Shown: positions 34,650-43,283, counted from the first letter of the stretch. The stretch is 64,000 nucleotides of DNA from Halobaculum sp. CBA1158 (GCF_021431925.1 NZ_CP090371.1:1612001-1676000); one strand, 5' to 3'. Made by a program: numbers and translations. Notes: generated by a model from the letters alone, not told the origin.

Positions 34650-35136
34650 GGACGCGGGGTACGCCGCCGACAGCGACGGCGACGAGGACCGCGACGGGGG
34701 GGACCGAGCGCGAATCGCGCTCGCGCAGGGCACGTTCGACATCCTCCATCCCGGCCACATTCACTACCTCACGGAGGCGGCCGCCCGCGGTGACGAGCTT
34801 CACGTGATCGTCGCCCGCGGCGAGAACGTCACGCACAAGCCGAAGCCCGTGTGCCCCGACCGCCAGCGCCGCGACGTGGTCGCCGCGCTCGACGTGGTCG
34901 ACGAGGCGCACCTCGGCCACCACGAGGACTTCTTCGTTCCCGTCCGGGAGATCGACCCCGACGTGGTCGTGCTCGGGTTCGACCAGCACCACGACGAGGA
35001 CGCCATCGCCGACGCGCTCGCGGCCGAGGGGATCGACGCGGCGGTGACTCGCGCCGACGGCCGCGAGCCCCGCTACGAGGGGGAACTCCTCTCGACAGGC
35101 GACATCATCGATCGGCTGCTCGCCCAGCGAGGGTGA
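34642..35136 (+). CDS. ribL: FAD synthase, archaeal cytidylyltransferase type
   Basis: 164 residues. After an acidic 24-residue extension, [22 protein letters not shown] holds the HxGH nucleotidyltransferase motif, followed by the KPKP loop in [29 protein letters not shown] and C-terminal [12 protein letters not shown] (the ISTT/S-like motif). RibL transfers AMP to FMN to form FAD in archaea; the fold is shared with glycerol-3-phosphate cytidylyltransferase. Start overlaps the JAMM gene by 8 nt. Confidence 0.9.
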   Translation: MSEDAGYAADSDGDEDRDGGDRARIALAQGTFDILHPGHIHYLTEAAARGDELHVIVARGENVTHKPKPVCPDRQRRDVVAALDVVDEAHLGHHEDFFVPVREIDPDVVVLGFDQHHDEDAIADALAAEGIDAAVTRADGREPRYEGELLSTGDIIDRLLAQRG

Positions 35137-35162
35137 GTCGCGATCGGCGGATCGGGACCCGC

Positions 35163-35495
35163 TCACTCGCGCTCCAGCGTCGCCCGCCATCGGTACAGCG
35201 GCGCGGCGGTGACCGCCACCAGACCGACCGCGACGGCGACGACGGCGGCAACCCGAAGCGTCGGCGCGTCCGCGATCGTCGACCGGAGCACCGCCGGGGT
35301 GCCGGCCGCGAGCAACACAGCGCCGACGGCCCAGACGCCGAAGGCGGTTCGCGTCGCCGCGGCCGACCGCTCGTCGTCGTCGCCGACGCGGACGTGGACG
35401 GCGACCAGCCCGATCCCGGCGGCGAACGCGACGCCCGCTCCCGCCAGCGCCAGCAGGACCGTGATCACGGCCGCGGTCGGGGACGCGCCGGTCAC
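35163..35495 (-). CDS. Small three-helix membrane protein, unknown
   Basis: 110 residues from GTG, with spans at about 8-32 (AVITVLLALAGAGVAFAAGIGLVAV), 50-66 and 80-98 (VAAVVAVAVGLVAVTAAPL). No motif. A TATA-like TTTTTATAAC at 35570-35579 on this strand predicts a transcription start near 35547 and a leader of about 50 nt. Confidence 0.65.
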   Translation of the reverse strand: MTGASPTAAVITVLLALAGAGVAFAAGIGLVAVHVRVGDDDERSAAATRTAFGVWAVGAVLLAAGTPAVLRSTIADAPTLRVAAVVAVAVGLVAVTAAPLYRWRATLERE

Positions 35496-35646
35496 GGTGA
35501 GATCACGTCCGAGTACCGCGCCGAGACGGGCACGGCGATGGAGACGGGCACGAGTCGTGTCCTGTCACGGATGTTATAAAAATGTGCCGGGGCGACGAGC
35601 GTGTTCGGGGCACCCGGATCCGGCCGATCACCGAGGGAGTACCCGT

Positions 35647-36177
35647 TCACTCCACCTCCGCGTTCGTCGGCGCTCTCTTTCGAGCCGTGAGTGGCTGGCG
35701 AGAGACGAGTTCACAGTCGAAGGCGGGGTGCTCGGTGAGGTGCCTGACGAGCAGGTGCCGCCGGCCGCCCGTGAGGCCGTTCCGGCCGACCGTCTCGGCG
35801 TCGAACTCCCGCGGGAGTCGGTCGTACAACCGTCGGAGCGCGGCGAATCGCTTGAACACCTTGCTGTGCCCGGCTGAGTCCGCAGCGCGCCGTTCGACCA
35901 CGTAGCTCCCGTCGGGACGGTGTTCGCCTGCTGTGTGGAGGAACTCCCGGCACTCGGTGAGCGCGTCCGCGAGTCCGTCTCGGAGCGCTATCGCCGCCTC
36001 GCGAGAGAGCACGCGCTCGTCGCCCTCGAGGGAGATCGTCAGCCGTTCGCCGTCGGCGGTCGCCGATACCGTCGGACGGTCGTCGTGAGAAGCGTCGCTA
36101 CCGTCGAATTTCGCGGCCAGCCGCCTCGCGGCGACTTGACCTATCCTCGCGCGTCGGTGGTGCCGACATGCAGCCAA
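35647..36177 (-). CDS. Conserved haloarchaeal protein, function unknown; start uncertain
   Basis: About 176 residues if begun at the TTG 36177. The conserved part begins near residue 36 (TVSATADGERLTISLEGDER) and ends with VFKRFAALRRLYDRLPREFD and RRHLLVRHLTEHPAFDCELVSRQPLT, which I recognise as a recurring haloarchaeal protein of unknown role. There is no ATG or GTG in frame between 36177 and the conserved core. A TATA-like CTTATAC at 36194-36200 predicts transcription from about 36170, seven bases after the TTG, so the real start is unresolved (unusual codon or start heterogeneity). Confidence 0.7.
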   Translation of the reverse strand: MAACRHHRRARIGQVAARRLAAKFDGSDASHDDRPTVSATADGERLTISLEGDERVLSREAAIALRDGLADALTECREFLHTAGEHRPDGSYVVERRAADSAGHSKVFKRFAALRRLYDRLPREFDAETVGRNGLTGGRRHLLVRHLTEHPAFDCELVSRQPLTARKRAPTNAEVE

Positions 36178-36211
36178 CCCTTGCGACGCACCCGGTATAA
36201 GTCCGCCGGCG

Positions 36212-36619
36212 TCACTCGACGTGTTCGATGAGTTCGACGATGGTGCCGTCGGGGTCGAGCAGGAACGCGATCCGGAGGTCGCCGAAGCGGTCGGGGCCCA
36301 TCACCCAGTCGACGCCCGGGTGGTCGGCGTCGATCGCCTCGCGAGCGGCGACCACGTCGTCGACGACGAATCCGAAGTGGAGCACCCCCGTCGGCATCGG
36401 CTCCACGTCGCCGGTCGCCTCGTAGGGGGCGCGATCGAAGACGTACACCCGCTTGTCTGCCACCTCCAGAGCGACGTGCTCGACGGCGGTCGCGCCCTCC
36501 CCGTCGTCAGCGCTGCCCCGCTCGATGATCGTCCCGTCGAACGCATCCGCGTAGAACGCCGCCGTGGCGTCCAAGTCGTTCGCTTTCAGCGCCACGTGGA
36601 AGAACGAATTCGGTGTCAC
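36212..36619 (-). CDS. VOC family protein (glyoxalase-like)
   Basis: 135 residues from GTG: TPNSFFHVALKANDLDATAAFY at the start, VEHVALEVADKRVYVFDR in the middle, GVLHFGFVVDDVVAAREAI and FLLDPDGTIVELIEHVE at the end. His8, the mid-domain His and the C-terminal Glu fit the VOC metal site. It is a second VOC protein in this window, only distantly like the one at 2646. The frame continues upstream to 37054 but that part is antisense to the next gene and low-complexity. Confidence 0.8.
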   Translation of the reverse strand: MTPNSFFHVALKANDLDATAAFYADAFDGTIIERGSADDGEGATAVEHVALEVADKRVYVFDRAPYEATGDVEPMPTGVLHFGFVVDDVVAAREAIDADHPGVDWVMGPDRFGDLRIAFLLDPDGTIVELIEHVE

Positions 36620-36800
36620 GACCGGGGCATCGGTCTCCGGGACCAAGGCGTTGCCGGCGGGACGGACGGGAATCGGCGGCGACAGGAGCCGCGACCGCGG
36701 CTTCCGACCACGACCCGCGACGCCCGATCGCGACCCGGACCCGCGACCGCGACGCCCCGGCGACGAGGCGCTTTTCACCGTACCGCCGGTAGGGCGTGAC

Positions 36801-37574
36801 ATGGAAGTCCGCGGGGAGCGCGAGTGCACCGAGTGCGGCACCCGGTGGTCGTACTTCGAGACGGGGAGCGTCGAGTGCCCGGAGTGCGGGAGCCTCCGGA
36901 GCGTCGGCACGGGGGAGCGTCGCGAACACACCGACGCGCCGGCGGAGTTGGACCTGACCGCGGTGTTGGCCCGACTCGACGACACGCCGCTCGACGACCT
37001 CGTCGACGAGATCAAGACCGGGTGCCGGTCGTACCTCCGGAAGCGCGGGTTCATCCGCGGCGGCGACCTCGCGCCGCTGGACGACGCCTACCTCGCGGCC
37101 GCCGAACTCCGCCACGCGGCCGACGTGTACGGTCGACTCGCCGATCCCGGCGGCGGTCGGGCGGACGCGACCGTTAGTGAGGGCGGCCTCGAAGGGACCA
37201 CTCCGGGCGTCACCGACGACGAGGAGTGGTACCTCACGAGCCTGCTCCGCGCGGCCGACACCGGCGAGCGTCCCGACACCGACGAGGTGCCGCCTCGAAT
37301 GCACGAGGCGCGCGGGCTCGCGGCCAGCGAGGCAGTACTGGAGTACCGCACGGACGTAGTGACGTATCTCGAGACTCACCCGGACCCGGAAGCGAGTCGG
37401 ACGCTCGGCGCGATCCGCGACCGCGCGAAGCGGATCGACGCGCTGGGGGGCGACGTAGTGCCCGCGGAGGCGGACGCCCTCGTCGCCGCCGCCGGCGAGT
37501 TGGGTCGATACCTCATCGCCGGCGACGCAGAGGCGCTGGCGAGCGCTCGCGAGCGACTCGATCGGATAGAGTAG
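36801..37574 (+). CDS. Haloarchaeal zinc-ribbon protein, function unknown
   Basis: 257 residues. N-terminal zinc ribbon CTECGTRWSYFETGSVECPECG (Cys at about 9, 12, 26, 29) like those of transcription-related or rubredoxin-type proteins. The remainder is helical: LDDTPLDDLVDEIKTGCRSYLRKRGFIRGG, then AAELRHAADVYGRLAD and two further helical hairpins ending EALASARERLDRIE. No enzyme motif. TATA-like CGCTTTTCACC near 36768 suggests leaderless expression from 36801. Confidence 0.77.
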   Translation: MEVRGERECTECGTRWSYFETGSVECPECGSLRSVGTGERREHTDAPAELDLTAVLARLDDTPLDDLVDEIKTGCRSYLRKRGFIRGGDLAPLDDAYLAAAELRHAADVYGRLADPGGGRADATVSEGGLEGTTPGVTDDEEWYLTSLLRAADTGERPDTDEVPPRMHEARGLAASEAVLEYRTDVVTYLETHPDPEASRTLGAIRDRAKRIDALGGDVVPAEADALVAAAGELGRYLIAGDAEALASARERLDRIE

Positions 37575-37604
37575 AACCGGGATCGGGTCCGCCCTCCCGC
37601 CGAC

Positions 37605-38489
37605 TCAGGGAAGTTCGACGGCCACGTCGTGCTGCTCGCTCGCCGCCTTGACCGTGTTGTACAGCAGCATCGCGCGCGTCATCGGGCCGACGCCGCCGGG
37701 GACCGGCGTGATCGCGTCCGCCTTGTCCGCGACCCCGTCGTAGTCGACATCGCCGACGAGGGTCGACTCGCCGTCGCGCTCGACGCGGTTGATCCCCACG
37801 TCGATGACGGTCGCGCCCTCGCTCACCATGTCGGCGGTGATCATCTCGGGCACGCCCGCGGCGGCGACGACGATGTCCGCGCGGCGGGTGTGGCTCGCGA
37901 GGTCGTCGGTCCGCGAGTGACAGACCGTGGTGGTGGCGTTGCCGCCCGAGCCGCGACCGAACAGGAGGTTCGCCATCGGCTTGCCGACGATGTCGGAGCG
38001 ACCGACGACGACCGCCTCCGTCCCCTCGGGGTCGACGTCGGCGGCCGCGAGCAGGCGCTGGATGCCGTGGGGGGTGCAGGGCTTGAACCGGGGGTTGCCG
38101 GCGACGAGGCGGCCGACGTTCTCCGGGTGAAAGCCATCCACGTCCTTCGCGGGGTCGACCGAGCGCAGGACGCGTCGGGTGTCGACCTGGTCGACGACTG
38201 GCATCTGAACGAGGATGCCGTGGACCTCGTCGTCGGCGTTCAGCTCGTCGATCGTGTCGTACAGTTCCTCGGCGGGCGCGTCGTTGTCCACGTCCACGTG
38301 GATCCCCCGCATCCCGACCTCCTCGCAGTCGTTCTGCTTCATCGAGACGTACGTCTCGCTGGCGGGGTCGTCGCTCATCAGTACGGTCGCCAGCGCGGGG
38401 TCGATTCCCTCCGCCTGCAGCGTTTCCACGCAGTCGGCGACGCCGTCTCGGATCTCGGCGGCGACGGCGGTGCCGTCGATATCGGTCAT
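37605..38489 (-). CDS. folD: Bifunctional methylenetetrahydrofolate dehydrogenase / cyclohydrolase
   Basis: 294 residues. N-terminal domain with SETYVSMKQNDCEEVGMRG (catalytic Tyr and Lys near 47-51) and HGILVQMPVVDQVD (near 90); NAD(P) domain with KDVDGFHPENVGRL, PCTPHGIQRLL, VVVGRSDIVGKPMANLLF and the terminal DAITPVPGGVGPMTRAMLLYNTV. Interconverts methylene-, methenyl- and formyl-tetrahydrofolate. Together with glyA immediately upstream on the same strand it forms a one-carbon unit. TATA-like sequence at 38511-38520 gives a leaderless ATG at 38489. Confidence 0.95.
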   Translation of the reverse strand: MTDIDGTAVAAEIRDGVADCVETLQAEGIDPALATVLMSDDPASETYVSMKQNDCEEVGMRGIHVDVDNDAPAEELYDTIDELNADDEVHGILVQMPVVDQVDTRRVLRSVDPAKDVDGFHPENVGRLVAGNPRFKPCTPHGIQRLLAAADVDPEGTEAVVVGRSDIVGKPMANLLFGRGSGGNATTTVCHSRTDDLASHTRRADIVVAAAGVPEMITADMVSEGATVIDVGINRVERDGESTLVGDVDYDGVADKADAITPVPGGVGPMTRAMLLYNTVKAASEQHDVAVELP

Positions 38490-38596
38490 GCTCGATGGAC
38501 CGGCGGCGAGGCGTAAGTATCCTCGGGTTCGTGCACAACAGAAGGATAAAATACGACTGAATGATCGAGAACGTGGATCGGACCGCGCAGCGCGAC

Positions 38597-39844
38597 TTAC
38601 CGGTACAGCGGGTTTTCGTCGGTGAGTTCGCCGACGCGCTCGCGGACTGCCGCGATAACGCTCTCGTCGTCGACGTTGTCCACGACCCGGTGGATGAGGT
38701 CGCCCACCTCGCGGCAGTCGGCCTCGTCGAAGCCGCGGGTGGTGAGCGCGGGCGTCCCGGCGCGAATGCCCGAGGGGTCGAACGGCGAACGCGTTTCGCC
38801 GGGAACGGTGTTCGCGTTGAGGACGATTCCAGCGTCCGCGAGGGCCTCCTCGGCGTCGCCGCCGGAGGTGTCCGGATGCGACTCCCGCAGGTCGACGAGC
38901 ACGAGGTGGGTGTCGGTGCCGCCGGAGACGATCTCGAAGCCGTTGTCGGCGAACGACTCCGCCAGCGCCTCGGCGTTGGCGACGACCTGCTGAGCGTAGT
39001 CCTCGAACTCCGGCTCCAACGCCTCGCCGAAGCCGACGGCCTTGCCCGCGATGTTGTGCATCAGGGGGCCGCCCTGTCCGCCGGGGAAGACGGCGGCGTC
39101 GACATCGTCGGCGTGTTCCTCGTCGCATATGACGATGCCGCCGCGACCCGCGCGGATCGTCTTGTGGGTCGAGCCCGTGACGAAGTCGGCGACGCCGACG
39201 GGCGAGTCGTGGACGCCGGCGGCGACGAGGCCGGTGATGTGGGCGATGTCCGAGAGGTGGTAGGCGTCGACCGCGTCCGCGACCGTCTGGATGCGCTCCC
39301 ACTCGACCTCCCGCGGGTACGCGGAGTAGCCCGAGACGATGATGTCGGGGTCAAACTCGTCGGCCTGTTCGGCGAGCGCCTCGTAGTCGATGTAGCCCGT
39401 CTCGGGATCGACGCCGTACTGCTCGACCTCGAACAGCTGGCCGGTGAAGTTCGCCGGATGGCCGTGGCTCAGGTGACCGCCGTGTTCGAGTTCCAGCGAG
39501 AGGATCCTGTCGCCCGGATCGAGGACCGCGAGGTAGACCGCCATGTTCGCCTGCGTGCCGGAGTGCGGCTGGACGTTGACGTGTTCAGCTCCCCACAGCT
39601 CCTCGGCACGTTCGATGGCGAGCTCCTCGACCGCGTCGGCGTACTCGCAGCCGGCGTAGTAGCGCGCGCCGGGATAGCCCTCGGCGTACTTGTTCGTCAG
39701 GGCGCTCCCCTGCGCCTCCAGCACCGCCTCGGAGACGTGGTTCTCCGAGGCGATCATCGCCAGCGTGTCCTCCTGTCGCTGCACCTCGCCCGCGAGCGCG
39801 TCGGCGACGGCGGGGTCGGTCTCGCGTACCTCCGGATACTCCAT
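38597..39844 (-). CDS. glyA: Serine hydroxymethyltransferase
   Basis: 415 residues, PLP enzyme making glycine and methylene-THF from serine. Signatures: IASENHVSEAVLEAQGSALTNKYAEGYPG region (31-60), VNVQPHSGTQANMAVYLAVL, LSHGHPANFTGQLF, and the PLP Lys in ADFVTGSTHKTIRAGRGGIV (near 228). Ends in IRAGTPALTTRGFDEADC. All catalytic features intact. Start at 39844 (MEYPEVRETDP) fits the family; the long upstream frame is antisense to the CHAT-like gene. Divergent from that gene. Confidence 0.95.
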   Translation of the reverse strand: MEYPEVRETDPAVADALAGEVQRQEDTLAMIASENHVSEAVLEAQGSALTNKYAEGYPGARYYAGCEYADAVEELAIERAEELWGAEHVNVQPHSGTQANMAVYLAVLDPGDRILSLELEHGGHLSHGHPANFTGQLFEVEQYGVDPETGYIDYEALAEQADEFDPDIIVSGYSAYPREVEWERIQTVADAVDAYHLSDIAHITGLVAAGVHDSPVGVADFVTGSTHKTIRAGRGGIVICDEEHADDVDAAVFPGGQGGPLMHNIAGKAVGFGEALEPEFEDYAQQVVANAEALAESFADNGFEIVSGGTDTHLVLVDLRESHPDTSGGDAEEALADAGIVLNANTVPGETRSPFDPSGIRAGTPALTTRGFDEADCREVGDLIHRVVDNVDDESVIAAVRERVGELTDENPLYR

Positions 39845-39905
39845 ACCGAGACTGGGGTCAGCGAGGACAAAAAGCCACCCGTACCGCCGCGGGGCGACGC
39901 CGATA

Positions 39906-39914
39906 GGGCTAAAT
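39906..39914 (+). promoter_or_regulatory. TATA box of the CHAT-like gene
   Basis: GGGCTAAAT, centre about 31 bp before the ATG at 39942, consistent with leaderless transcription. Confidence 0.5.
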
Positions 39915-39941
39915 GTTGCCACGTCGGAGTACGGCCAGTTG

Positions 39942-42026
39942 ATGAGGGTGGAGCCTGTCGAGGACGGGCTGCGCGCGGTCGACGCCGCAAAGCACTCGAT
40001 CACGGTCCGAACCGAGGACTGGGAGGACAGCGGCGCGTCCACCCCACCGTCGCTTCCCGACGCCCTCGCGGACCTCGACGTGAACGCCGTCCGCCGCCCC
40101 GACACGATCGTCACGGGGAGGACCGCCGCCCTGGAGTTCCCGCCCTACTACCTCATCGCGACCGACATCGACACCGGCGAGACGTACGACGTGGGTCCAC
40201 ATCGGACGCACACGTCGCTTCCGGCGGCCACGTACGTCGTCCGGCTCAACGGAAACCCGCTGGTGTACGTCGCCTTCGAGGGTGCCTGCGAGCTGACGCT
40301 GCGCGGCTACGAGTCCGCGCGGCTCTCGTTTCCCGAGCCCGCGAGCGTCGCCGTCGGCTTCACGTCGTCGGTGCAGTCGGACGCGGCGACCGTCACCGTC
40401 GAGCGCTCGCCCGAGGGGGTCGCCGCGGCGCTCTCGGCGCTGTCCGCCGGAAACCGAACGACGACCGCCGATCGGTCGTTCCCCTCGATGCGGGGGCATC
40501 CCCCGCTGATCGAGTTCGGCGAGGAGCGACGGTTCCCCGACGAGGTGGCCGAGCGACCCGAATCGAACGTCGAGGTCGTCGTTCCGCCGTCGCTGGATCG
40601 ACTGCTGCCGGTCGCGCCGCTCGCGACCTACCTCGACGCGACCGTCCGAGTCGAGGCCGACACCGACCCGCGGGTGACCGCCCCGGGAGTGTCGCGGTCG
40701 CTGCCGACCGACGACGGCTTCGCGGCGGCGGTCGCCTCGCTGACCGAGCGGACGTTCTACCTCGACTGCGTCGTGCGGACGGCCGGTCCCTACAGCGGTC
40801 CGCTCGACACCGAGTGGGTGCTCGACGAACTCGGGCTCGACGCGTCGGCGCTGTACGGCGCGCCGATCGGCGACCGGCTGGCGGCGTATCTCGACGCCGA
40901 CTTCGACGCGGTCGCCGACGCGTTCCCGGAGTGGCACCACACGCTGTACGTCGAGCCGAGCTACGAGCACGTGCGGACGCTCCCGTACGTCGTGAACGGG
41001 CTGCCGCACGTGTTCGAGCCGCGGTCGACGCCGCTCGACGACGAGCGCTGGCTCAGTCGCTCGCTCAGCGACGTGTACCGGGGCGCGACCGAGGCCGCCA
41101 GCGTCGACCTCGTGGACCCGAGACTGGGCCCGGGAACGACCCACGGCTGGCTGGCGGACGGCGTTCCGATCGACGTGTACAAGACGCTCCCGGAGGCGTA
41201 CGAGAACCGGGACGACTACCTCGACGAGTCGGTCGACGCCACGCGAGTCACGGCCATCGTCAACGACCGGGAGATGCGGACCGAACACGACGACGCCGCC
41301 GCGATCTACCGCCGGAAAGCCGACCGGCTCGACCTCGACGTGACCGTCCGGGAGTTCCTCACCGTCGACGAGTTGGCGTCGGTGTTCGAGTCGCGGACCG
41401 ACTTCGTCCACTACATCGGCCACTGCGAGACGGACGGGCTCACGTGCGCCGACGGCTACCTCTCGGTCGACCAGATCGACCGCTCTCGCGCGCAGACCTT
41501 CTTCCTCAACGCCTGCGGCTCGTTCCACGAAGGGGTCGAACTCGTGCGAAAGGGCAGCGTCGCGGGCGGCGTGACGTTCAACGAGGTGCTCGACAGCCAG
41601 GCGGCCACAGTCGGCACGTCCTTCGCCCGACTCATGACCAACGGCTACTGCATGGAGCGCGCGCTCGACCACTCGCGCCGGCAGATCATGACCGGCAAGG
41701 ACTACGCGGTCGTCGGCGACGGGACCCACCGACTCACCCAGTCGACGGCGCTGGCTCCGGCCGACATCGAGGTCTCGATCGAGGGCGACGAGTACCGCGT
41801 CACCCACACCGCACAGAACCCGCACAAGGCCGGCTCCGAGCACCAGTGTATCGTCCGAACGGACGGCCAATTCGCGCTGACCGGCACCCGCGAGGAGTAC
41901 CTCGTCGACGAGGCGGACCTGCGGGAACTCGTCGAGAACGCCGACGGACCGATCATCGTCGAGGGACGCGTCTACTGGCCGGACCGGCTGCTCGCGACCG
42001 ACGAGGTCCGCGACGTTGTGAACTGA
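39942..42026 (+). CDS. Large haloarchaeal protein with C-terminal CHAT-like (caspase-fold) domain
   Basis: 694 residues. Residues 1-430 are unlike any family I know, probably beta-rich (PPYYLIATDIDTGETYDVGP). From about 480 the sequence follows the CHAT/caspase pattern: DFVHYIGHCETDG with candidate catalytic His494, a strand plus helix, then TFFLNACGSFHEGVELV with candidate catalytic Cys525, AGGVTFNEVLDSQAATVGTSF, a MERALDH helix and GKDYAVVGDGTHRLTQ, equivalent to the closing GDP-like motif of CHAT proteins. CHAT domains are proteases or pseudo-proteases in defence, death and signalling systems. No TPR or partner effector is adjacent. Divergent from glyA. Confidence 0.72.
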   Translation: MRVEPVEDGLRAVDAAKHSITVRTEDWEDSGASTPPSLPDALADLDVNAVRRPDTIVTGRTAALEFPPYYLIATDIDTGETYDVGPHRTHTSLPAATYVVRLNGNPLVYVAFEGACELTLRGYESARLSFPEPASVAVGFTSSVQSDAATVTVERSPEGVAAALSALSAGNRTTTADRSFPSMRGHPPLIEFGEERRFPDEVAERPESNVEVVVPPSLDRLLPVAPLATYLDATVRVEADTDPRVTAPGVSRSLPTDDGFAAAVASLTERTFYLDCVVRTAGPYSGPLDTEWVLDELGLDASALYGAPIGDRLAAYLDADFDAVADAFPEWHHTLYVEPSYEHVRTLPYVVNGLPHVFEPRSTPLDDERWLSRSLSDVYRGATEAASVDLVDPRLGPGTTHGWLADGVPIDVYKTLPEAYENRDDYLDESVDATRVTAIVNDREMRTEHDDAAAIYRRKADRLDLDVTVREFLTVDELASVFESRTDFVHYIGHCETDGLTCADGYLSVDQIDRSRAQTFFLNACGSFHEGVELVRKGSVAGGVTFNEVLDSQAATVGTSFARLMTNGYCMERALDHSRRQIMTGKDYAVVGDGTHRLTQSTALAPADIEVSIEGDEYRVTHTAQNPHKAGSEHQCIVRTDGQFALTGTREEYLVDEADLRELVENADGPIIVEGRVYWPDRLLATDEVRDVVN

Positions 42027-42044
42027 GCAGCGGGGACGCGCCCG

Positions 42045-42236
42045 TCAGGGCCCGTCGTTCGTCCGCGTCGTTCCCTCCGGTTCCACGAGGAAGTCGGTCG
42101 ACTCGGCGGCGGCGGTGTCGCCGGCCAACAGGAGCACGACCAGCATGCACAGCGTCAGTACCGCCCGAGGATGCCGGGAGACGGCGGCCGCCGGTTTCGT
42201 GCTGGCGATGCGCTTGCGGAACGATGTTCGTTCCAT
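42045..42236 (-). CDS. Small membrane-anchored or secreted protein, unknown
   Basis: 63 residues: a basic N-terminus (MERTSFRKRIASTKPAAAVSRHPR), a hydrophobic segment AVLTLCMLVVLLLAGDTAAA and a polar, acidic tail of 18 residues ending GTTRTNDGP. A signal-peptide-like cut after AAA would leave a very small peptide; alternatively it is a single-span membrane protein. TATA-like ATTTTAAT at 42260-42267 places the transcription start at about 42237, next to the ATG, supporting expression. ATG 42242 is an equivalent start. Antisense to nothing; convergent with the CHAT-like gene, divergent from tbsP. Confidence 0.62.
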   Translation of the reverse strand: MERTSFRKRIASTKPAAAVSRHPRAVLTLCMLVVLLLAGDTAAAESTDFLVEPEGTTRTNDGP

Positions 42237-42259
42237 GACCATTGTACACACGGCACAGG

Positions 42260-42267
42260 TATTAAAA
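42260..42267 (-). promoter_or_regulatory. TATA box of the 63-residue protein gene
   Basis: ATTTTAAT on the minus strand, about 27 bp from the ATG at 42236. Confidence 0.55.
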
Positions 42268-42352
42268 TACACGACTGATCGTCGTTCCGTACACGCTGAT
42301 TCGCATCGTATTCTCGTCGCAGAGCGCTTGATTCCTTGGAATTCCCGTTAGT

Positions 42353-42360
42353 ATTAAATA
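42353..42360 (+). promoter_or_regulatory. TATA box of tbsP
   Basis: ATTAAATA, centre 30 bp upstream of the ATG at 42387; predicts at most a few bases of leader. The 150-bp AT-richer interval between this box and the divergent 63-residue gene is the likely operator region. Confidence 0.6.
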
Positions 42361-42386
42361 TGTACCGAGCGGAGTCGTAGGTAGCT

Positions 42387-43205
42387 ATGAGCGAGAACCT
42401 CTTGGAGCGAACCACGGCGGACGTGCTTCGGTCGATACTCGACGAGGCGACCGGCGACCTCGTGGTCGTCGATCCGAACGGAACGGTCATCGAGTCGCTG
42501 GTCGACATCGCCGTCGACTACGACGGCGACCTGCCGGCGCTGAACGTGCTGGCTGACGACCGGCTTCTGAAGGACGTGATGGACGACTTCCTCGTCGCCG
42601 CCGACGCCGCCGACCTCGTCGACGACGGCGGGATGGCGCTGCGCGAACTCGACGGCGACGCCGACAACACGCTCCTCGTCGGCGAGGACGAACTGTACGC
42701 GGTCGTCGCCGCGGACGAGCAGGTGGCGGCGCTGTCGGCCGACGACGACGAGTTCATCGCCGACGCCTACGAGACCTACCGCGGGCGCTTCGACGACGCG
42801 GAGCGGTTCAACCTCCGGACGCCCGCCATCTCCCGGATCCGTACGACCCTCGACGAGGACATCGGCGAGGCCGTCCGCGCGGACTTCGACGGCGTGCTCG
42901 AGTCGCTGGAGACCGCCCGCGGCGACGGCGACGGACTCGACGAGGTGACGATCTCCCTGCTCGTCGCGGCGAAGAACGACGTGCTGCTGTACGACATCAG
43001 CAAGTGGGGCGAGGACGTGGGGATCGCCTCGAAGGCGACGTTCTCGCGCACCAAGACCCGCCTCGAGGAGATGGGACTCATCGACACCGAGAAGGTGCCC
43101 ATCGACGTGGGTCGCCCGCGGCTGCGCCTGAAGCTCGGCGACGACAGCCTGCGCGACGCCGACAGCGGCGAGCTCGCGAGCGTCGCCCACCGAATGCTGA
43201 ACTGA
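42387..43205 (+). CDS. tbsP: Transcriptional regulator TbsP
   Basis: 272 residues. Opens MSENLLERTTADVLRSILDE; the C-terminal HTH is at about 190-250 (KWGEDVGIASKATFSRTKTRLEEMGLIDTEKVPIDVGRPRLRLKL). The N-terminal 180 residues form an alpha/beta domain without enzymatic motif. The protein matches TbsP of Haloferax, a DNA-binding regulator reported to co-regulate gluconeogenic genes such as gapII with TrmB. It is 78 bp upstream of the YcaO gene on the same strand. Confidence 0.88.
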   Translation: MSENLLERTTADVLRSILDEATGDLVVVDPNGTVIESLVDIAVDYDGDLPALNVLADDRLLKDVMDDFLVAADAADLVDDGGMALRELDGDADNTLLVGEDELYAVVAADEQVAALSADDDEFIADAYETYRGRFDDAERFNLRTPAISRIRTTLDEDIGEAVRADFDGVLESLETARGDGDGLDEVTISLLVAAKNDVLLYDISKWGEDVGIASKATFSRTKTRLEEMGLIDTEKVPIDVGRPRLRLKLGDDSLRDADSGELASVAHRMLN

Positions 43206-43283
43206 GACAGGCGTCGGCGGGCGGCCGAACGCGAACCGCCGGAAGCGACCACCTTTTTGTACGAATCACCCCACCAGCGGCGC

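Noticed and set aside
35582..35905. Plus-strand 107-codon frame next to an AT-rich TATAAAAA stretch
   Set aside because: Antisense to a conserved-looking gene; the TATA-like sequence is better placed for the minus-strand membrane protein gene.
39909..41870. 653-codon minus-strand frame opposite the CHAT-like gene
   Set aside because: Same antisense effect; composition dominated by Arg, Val, Gly, Asp repeats and no motif.
38561..42238. 1225-codon plus-strand frame
   Set aside because: Antisense to glyA in its first third and out of frame with the CHAT-like gene afterwards; Arg-rich.
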